From Bretschneidera sinensis (taxonomy: Eukaryota > Streptophyta > Magnoliopsida > Brassicales > Akaniaceae): 64,000 nucleotides of DNA. Positions 58,040 through 64,000 of this stretch are shown here, in pieces. A program made the translations under genes and the position numbers. The notes below the pieces were generated by a model. It did no database searches, had not been told where the DNA came from, and saw only the letters and a program-made list of their open reading frames with translations. The stretch spans positions 62,662,138 through 62,726,137 of the forward strand of contig CM043699.1 of the NCBI GenBank assembly GCA_023935145.1, written 5' to 3'. Every line of letters starts with the position of its first letter. Position 1 is the stretch's first letter.

Positions 58040-58530
58040 CGTTAGGATTTTGGCTCAAATCCCCATAAGGAAGACTTCTAATTGGTTTGAGAAAAGTGGT
58101 TTCCTATTTAATAGTTGTTTATTCTAGTAGAAGTAGTAATAGTTTCCTATAAGATGTTGCTTGTTCTAGTAGAAGTAGAAGTATTTTCTTATGTTGTTAT
58201 TCTTTTCCTATTAGTATTAAGAAAATATTTTCTATATAAAGGGTCCTAAAAAAGTTTTGAGACACACCCATAATTCTAATATACAACACAAATCAGAAGG
58301 GTTTACTACTAGAGCTACGATGAGAGCTTTGGGTGTATTGGAGTTTTTAAGTTGTCAGGTAGTGAGAGTTTAGTATTTTTGCTCTTCCTAAAGTTGTAAT
58401 TGAAGATTAATAAACCGTTGTGAGTTTATTGGTAGAGGTTGGCAAAGAGGTTGCCGAACCACGTTAAATTATTGTGTTCTTGATATTTTTTTTGTTTTGT
58501 CTATTTAATTATGGTGGTTGTGTTTTTAGC
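58040..58530 (+). repeat. Copia-type 3' LTR M
   Basis: Preceded by CAAGTTGGAGAT (polypurine tract, 58027-58038). Begins [T/C]GTTAGGATTTTGGC and has a TATA box (CTATATAAAG near 58236), AATAAAC, and the GTTGCCGAACCACGT stretch seen in many plant copia LTRs. The right edge is uncertain. No pol is attached. Confidence 0.6.
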
Positions 58531-59457
58531 CTAAAATTTAAGTAGATGGATTTTGTAAATAATATGCGAACAGGTAAGATAATAAATAGCCACATATTTA
58601 GATATACCAAGTATTTTACAGAATCAGATAACACATAACATATAATTGAGATATTTTGATATACCAAATGTTCCATGGAATCAGATAACTGATAACAAAT
58701 AAGTGTATATTTTGACATACATGAAATCAGATAACAGATAACAAACGGGCTAATATCAAGAGATATCGAGGGGAGGTATTGCATGGAACCAGATATCAGA
58801 TGTTAAATAACAGATAACGGTCGGGCCTACCTCATTTATAGTGTCAGATTAGATCGTAGGTAGACTAAAGTGGAATTATAAATTTTTGTATAAAAAAATT
58901 TAATAATTATCCAGACAAGTTTGTCTTCAAAAAGTATAGGAGTATCAAAATTCCCGTTATAAATTATTGCAAAATAAGCATAATGCATTTTGCTTTTAAA
59001 ACATTCAAGAGCAAGTAATCACGCAAAGAGTATGACTCTTTGAAATTACACTAAAATCAAAAGTAAAACTCATGTTTGTAACTTCTTGATACTGCTAAAA
59101 AACACACACCCAATAAGAAGACGACACATGGACCATCCCAGGGATAGGCAGCAGGGCGACATGCGGATGACCTAGGCTCGGACAGCTGGACCCTAGGTCA
59201 TCACCGCCCTCCAGGTCACACTTCCCTCAACATAAGGGCCGCCTCATGCGTGGGTAGACCCTAACCAAGACAGTAAGGCCACACAGTTAGGCCTCCTGGG
59301 CATCATTGCCCACCCAGCTGGGCCTCCACGTCATCACTACCCTGGATGAAAGGCCGCCTCTAAACCCTATAAGAAGATTCAGGTGCGCATTCCAAAAAAA
59401 GAGATTCTTCTTGACCTAAAACGGGAACACCGTCACTCCCATATTTCTTAAGACCTC
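58531..59457. other. Unassigned sequence with CAGATAAC motifs and a GC-rich LTR-like end
   Basis: CAGATAAC occurs five times between 58625 and 58818. From 59100 to 59457 the sequence is GC-rich (AGGTCATCACCGCCC, GGCCGCCTC) and then has TATAAGAAG and TTCTTGACC, which looks like the promoter end of some other LTR. I see no gene. Confidence 0.35.
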
Positions 59458-60713
59458 TGATGAGTCTAAAATATTGCATATTTTATACCCTTAACTTATA
59501 TTTGTTATGCTCTTAGTTATTAGTATTTCACTTTATTTTATGTTTTTTTCGTGTTTTGTGTATTTTTACAGGATTGTGGAGAAAATGAAGCATTTCAGGA
59601 GATCTGAAGCTTCAAGAGAAATTGCGATCGATCGTACTATTCTGCGATCGAGCGCAAGGTCATCAATCCTACATCGAAATGTTTGCAGTGCATCGCACCT
59701 GCGCTCGAGCCAACAGACTTGCGATCGATCGCAAGCGATCATCCCACATCAATCAGAATCTTTACAGCGCGATCGAGCGCACCAGACACGCGATCGAGCG
59801 CACCTGCGATCGATCGCAACCTACTGCGATCGAGCGCACTCGAGCAGTATCCCACATCGTTTCTGCAAGCCACATTGCTCCGGGTCTTCCCCTATATAAG
59901 CACCATCTGGCTTCATCATTCAGTGTACAATTCCTGAGCCACTTTGGTGTTTACCGGTGGACGTCCGCCAACATTCTGGTGGATCCCGAAGGCATTGCTA
60001 CCACGAGGGGAAGCGCCGCCCGTCAGCGAGTGGAATTTCTCCCATGTAAAGTTGTTTATTTATTTCTTTATATTCAGTTGTTTTAGTTTAAATGTTTAGC
60101 ACTTTTTATTATAGTTTTATAGTTATGAGTGGCTAGACTCTTCAGCTAAGGTTGAAGATGAAGCCCCGCCGTTGTTTGGCGTAGTAGTTCAGATTTGCTT
60201 GTACAAATCTGACAATTTTTAGTATAAATGTTCTGTCAATTATTTGAGTTAATCTTATAATTGATTGAGTTTAAATTGTTTGTTGGATTTTCTTTGTGTT
60301 TCATCTGATGGATACATTGAATGCTTTTCGATTAAATTGGATTCTCTTTGTGATTTGTTAAGAGCGGATACATTGGGTACTTTTGGTTTAGTTGGGATAT
60401 TCTTTATTTTTTGTCTTATAGTTGGATTCATGGAATGTTTTGATAGGCTATATTTTTAGAACATGTATGCTTAACTTCGGTGGGGTGGATTCAGAAACCT
60501 TAGTGCTTTTTATTATTAGTTTTTAAATCAAATTAGCTTAGTTTATATTTCTTTTGCAATATCATTCACAATTCAGAACTAGGTTAAGATAAAGTTAGTT
60601 TAGATTGAAAATATACTTTCACAACGCAATTCCCTGTGGATTCGACCTCGCACTTGCACAATGCTATACTGCAAACGACTCGTGCGCTTGCGAGTAATTT
60701 AAAACTCACAACA
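59458..60713 (+). repeat. A-family LTR in plus orientation, inverted relative to element C
   Basis: 1256 bp, TGATGAGTCT...CACAACA, the reverse orientation of the LTRs at 1-702 and 3848-5289. The palindrome array is shorter (59620-59850) and the TATA box is at 59892-59900. It is followed by AGTTTTTGGC, the LTR-to-PBS junction sequence, and then immediately by the complement of the polypurine tract of element C. The left flank is ACCTC. Confidence 0.92.
59620..59850. repeat. Palindrome array in the A-family LTR, copy 3
   Basis: GCGATCGATCG and GCGATCGAGCGC variants, about half the length of the arrays at 130-545 and 4715-5125. Confidence 0.85.
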
Positions 60714-60722
60714 AGTTTTTGG

Positions 60723-61990
60723 CCCCCAAACTTATATTTTGCTAGTCCCTTAGCAAAACAAAATAAAAGACTCAATGAAAAACAAAGAACATAAAGATAA
60801 AGTCATCACTCATGGTATCCAAAAATTTAAGGAGCACACATCACCATGATATTCATTCATAAGCAAGCTTAAAAAGATAAACCCATCTTCGCAATGAATA
60901 GAAATGTTAATATCTAATTACTTACAAAAGGTAGGATAAGGCATCACAAGCTTGAATCAGTGTAAGGTGAATTAGCATATAAAAATGAAGCTTCCAAGTA
61001 ACTCTAATGTGTAAGGTCTCCATGTCTCAAGATTCACCGAATTTCCCATAAAAAATGAACGAAAAGGCATAGTTTTTATTTTATTCTTTTTTCTTTTTAT
61101 TTTTTTAACAACAATAAGGCACGACTATGTTTAGTTCCCTTAAGCTTTCTAATTGACCCATGTAGCGAGTGTTGAGTCAATGACTCCCAAACCAGGTGGT
61201 TTTAGGGCATTAGGTGTAAAGACACCCCTAAGGACTTACTAACTCGAGTCAAAAAGGCTACGAAATTAAACCAACCTTAATATTACCAAGCAAAATTCCA
61301 CATTTTGACGTGAACACTCACTGCTTACTGAGGCAAGAGGTCCAGTTACTCAGCGGAAAGTTGTAGTAATTAATTTTTTTTTTTATGCCCAAGTGTTCAT
61401 CCAACAAATCATCCAGTTTCAGTTAAGATAAGAAAAATACACATTAAAATCACGTGTCATACCTTACATAATTTGTGCTAATGTGCTCGTGTTAGATTAG
61501 ATCAAACATGTGAATTCTCAAAATGCCTAAAGTAAGTAACTAAATTTTAAAAATTTATCACCAGATCATGTGTTCAAAATGTTAAGCTCACCAATGACAT
61601 CACATCACAGAAAATGTTTAGATCAACCAAAATTTCACAATAACATGAGCATGCATTTATCTCTATGACGAAAAGATAACAAATTAGGACAAAATGTGTG
61701 ATGTGTCTCCCATACCCCCAAACTTAAATTACACATTGACCCCAATGTGTGACTAATACGGAAAGAGCTGACCTGAGATATAGAGAACTATCTGGACTGG
61801 TATGGCTCATAGCATACCCCTAAACTTGAACTGAAGTACGCTTTGTACCTGAAAAATAAAAACTGGAAAACAAAAAATACTGGAAACAAACATTAATCAT
61901 AAAAATGCGAAATAATAAATAAACAGAAAAGAGAAGCTGTGGGGTGCCTCCCATGAGCGCTAAGTTTAACGTCTTCAGCCAGACCCAACA
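60723..61990 (-). other. Polypurine tract and noncoding 3' region of element C
   Basis: Begins at the complement of TATAAGTTTGGGGG and is closely similar to 709-1993. No coding sequence. Confidence 0.75.
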
Positions 61991-64000
61991 TTAGTAAACA
62001 TACCCAACTAAGCGCTCCACCATCTGATCAATAAATGGGAATGAAAAATGATCAGGCCTAGTGGCAGCATTCAATTTACGGTAGCTGATACACACACTCC
62101 AAATTGACCGAACACGAGTTGGAACCAACTCGTTGTCCTTATGCTGCACTACCGTTAATTCAGCACGTTTGGGCACAACATGAATCTGGCTCACCCACTT
62201 GCTAACAGAGATGGGATAAATGATCCCTGCCTCTAACAGCTTAATATCTTCTGCCCTCATAACCTCTTGCATAGCAGGGTTGAGCCTTCTTTGTGGCTCC
62301 CTCGATGGCTCAGCATCCTCCTCTAAATGTATCCTGTACGTCACTACCGAGGGGCTGATCCCCTTGATGTCCTCAATGGTCCATCCTATAGCTTCTTTAT
62401 GCTCTCTTAAGAAGTCCAATAATTTCTCCTCTAGAGCATCACCCAGATCTGAAGGTATAATCATAGGCAAACTATCGACTGAACCTAGGAACGTATACTT
62501 AAGATTATCTGGTAAAGGCTTAAGTTTCTTCTTGGGGGTTTCAGGTGCGGCGGTCTCCTCCGTCTTATTGCTCTTCCGAGGATGAGACTCTAAAATGGCA
62601 TTCGCTTGCTCAAGTAATTTATCTAAATCCATATCCTCTCCAAATTGAGCAAAGCATGCCTCTAGGGGGTCCTCAGTGCAGGATTCATCCACAATCTCCT
62701 CCGTCTTATTGCTCTTCCGAGGAAGAGACTCCAAAATGGCATTTGCTTGCTCAAGTAATTTATCTAAATCCAAATCCTCTCCAAATTGAGCAAAACATGC
62801 CTCCAGGGGGTCCTCAGTGCTTGATTCATTCACAGTCTCCTCAAGAATCTCCTCTATTAAGCATACATTTCTCACTTCATCATATTCATGTGGTTGCCTA
62901 GTGATATCAAAAATATTCAACTCCACTGTCATATTTTCGAAGGAGATCTTCATCACCCGTCCTACAATTTATCAGGGCGTTAGCCGTGGCTAAGAATGGT
63001 CGCCCTAGAATCACCGGTATTTGAATCTCTACATTCTGAACCGGCTCTGTGTCAAGCACAATAAAATCCACGGGGAAATAGAACTTATCCACTTTTATCA
63101 AAATGTCCTCAACTATCCCCCGTGGTCTTTTCACTGACCTGTCATCCAATTGAAGCGTCGTGGATGTGGGCTTCAATTCTCCTAACCCCAACTGCACATA
63201 GACTGAGTAGGGTAGAAGATTCACACTCGCCCCTAGATCCAAAAGGGCCCTCTCAATATGGCTGACTCCTATCGTGCAAGAGATGGTAGGACACCCCGGG
63301 TCCTTAGACTTGATGGGTAGCTTGCACTGAAGGATTGAATTGACCTACTCGGTCAAAAATGCCTTCTTTGGGACATTCATCCTCCTCTTGATAGTGACCA
63401 AGTCCTTTAAAAACTTGGCATATGATGGCACTTGATTGATGGCATCCAAAAATGGGATATTGATTTGGACTTGCTTGAATACCTCTAGAATTTCCTCATA
63501 CTTCCCTCCTTTCTTGGGTGCCTGTAATCTCTCGGGGTAGGGCGCTCTAGGTACAAACAACCTAGGAGGGTCTTTCTCAGTAGGTGTGGCTGTAGATGGC
63601 TCAGCATCTCTCTTCTCTGTGTTGCCACTCCCTTGCCCTTGCTGCATAGCAAGGCTCTCTTCCACTTGATTGTCCACCTGTCTCCCAGACCTCAGTGTGA
63701 CAATCGACTGTACTTGTTCCGCCCCGTGCGTAGGAGTTGATGAACTCTCAACCATATATTGTCCTTTCGGGTTGGGCACGGGCTGACCGGGGAACTACCC
63801 CTTCTCTTTCTCACCCAAGTGACTTGCAATTTGCCCTATTTGACTCTCCAGCTTGGCAATTGCTTGGGTGTTTACCACTGTTGCACTCCTCACATCACTC
63901 ATATTTTGGCTAGTCGCCTTCATGAACTCCTTAAGGGTGTCCTCTAGCGACTGTGAAACTGGAACTGGTGTTTGAGTGGGTGCGTGGTAAGCAGGTGAAG
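61991..64000 (-). pseudogene. Element C gag-protease-RT N-terminus
   Basis: From upstream: SLEDTLKEFM, a stop, PNPKGQYMVESSS, RSGRQVDNQVEE, then FKQVQINIPFLDAI and KFLKDLVTIKRR, a stop, and the protease LDLGASVNLLPYSVY...ILGRPFLATANALINC. A one-base frameshift near 62950 leads to ENMTVELNIFDITRQP. Two tandem copies of the 43-residue repeat (DPLEACFAQFGED.DLDKLLE) follow, then the RT start (PSREPQRRLNPAMQE, YRKLNAATRPDHF). It ends after FPFIDQMVERLVG, the same place as element A. Confidence 0.87.

Larger units (their letters stand above)
60714..64000 (-). mobile_element. Element C: non-autonomous Athila element, sister of A, cut by the window edge
   Basis: 60721-64000 is colinear with 707-4000 of element A (an offset of exactly 60000 at 2221/62221) and is also on the minus strand. 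It retains a protease that A lacks, but shares the same loss of RT core, RNase H and integrase. Instead of a 3' LTR in the same orientation, its polypurine tract abuts an inverted LTR. Confidence 0.9.

Overview
This is nuclear DNA from a flowering plant, most likely a eudicot. It is AT-rich and eukaryotic, with spliced coding sequence and CACTA, LINE and SINE remnants. Nearly all of it is nested LTR retrotransposons of plant clades: Athila, Tat/Ogre and chromodomain Ty3/gypsy, and SIRE-like and Tork-like Ty1/copia. I see one apparently intact host gene, a two-exon Bet v 1 / S-norcoclaurine-synthase-like gene on the minus strand (19776-22236). I see no tRNA, rRNA, CRISPR or prokaryotic features. 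Elements are lettered A to M here; X is an LTR family seen twice.

Layout. 1-5289: element A, a non-autonomous Athila element (minus). 5290-5352: tail of an X LTR. 5353-8090: element B, the 3' half of an Athila pol. 8091-17305: element D, a large Athila element (minus) with 3' LTR, envelope-like ORF and a one-frame gag-pol carrying six stops. 17306-18862: fragment of an amino-acid-transporter gene next to a CACTA terminus. 19283-19576: RNase H fragment. 19776-22236: host gene with a SINE in its intron. 22963-24532: copia K (5' LTR and leader). 24533-27803: chromodomain gypsy E. 27804-32248: SIRE-like copia F. 32248-about 58000: element G, a Tat/Ogre gypsy (minus) cut into pieces by a solo X LTR, chromovirus-like H (34594-39216), chromodomain gypsy I (41313-45749) and a LINE (49591-56335) that itself contains Tork-like copia J (50212-55274). 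58040-58530: copia LTR M. 59458-64000: element C, a sister of A whose left LTR is inverted.

The nesting gives relative ages: G is older than the X LTR, H, I and the LINE; the LINE is older than J; K is older than E, which is older than F; B is older than D and than the X tail, which is older than A. Target-site duplications support I (cacta), J (gtttg), H (cctt[c/t]) and the solo X LTR (c[c/a]atc).

Three observations stand out. First, three unrelated LTR families carry arrays of short perfect palindromes, CpG-containing and unlike the AT-rich surroundings, upstream of the LTR TATA box. Second, in both D (Ty3) and F (Ty1) a related array plus a TATA box recurs inside the element just upstream of a downstream envelope-like ORF of the plant-transposon-protein type, as if that ORF had its own LTR-derived promoter. 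Third, element C has an LTR joined in inverted orientation exactly between the primer-binding-site start and the polypurine tract. All calls come from reading the sequence; no database search was run.
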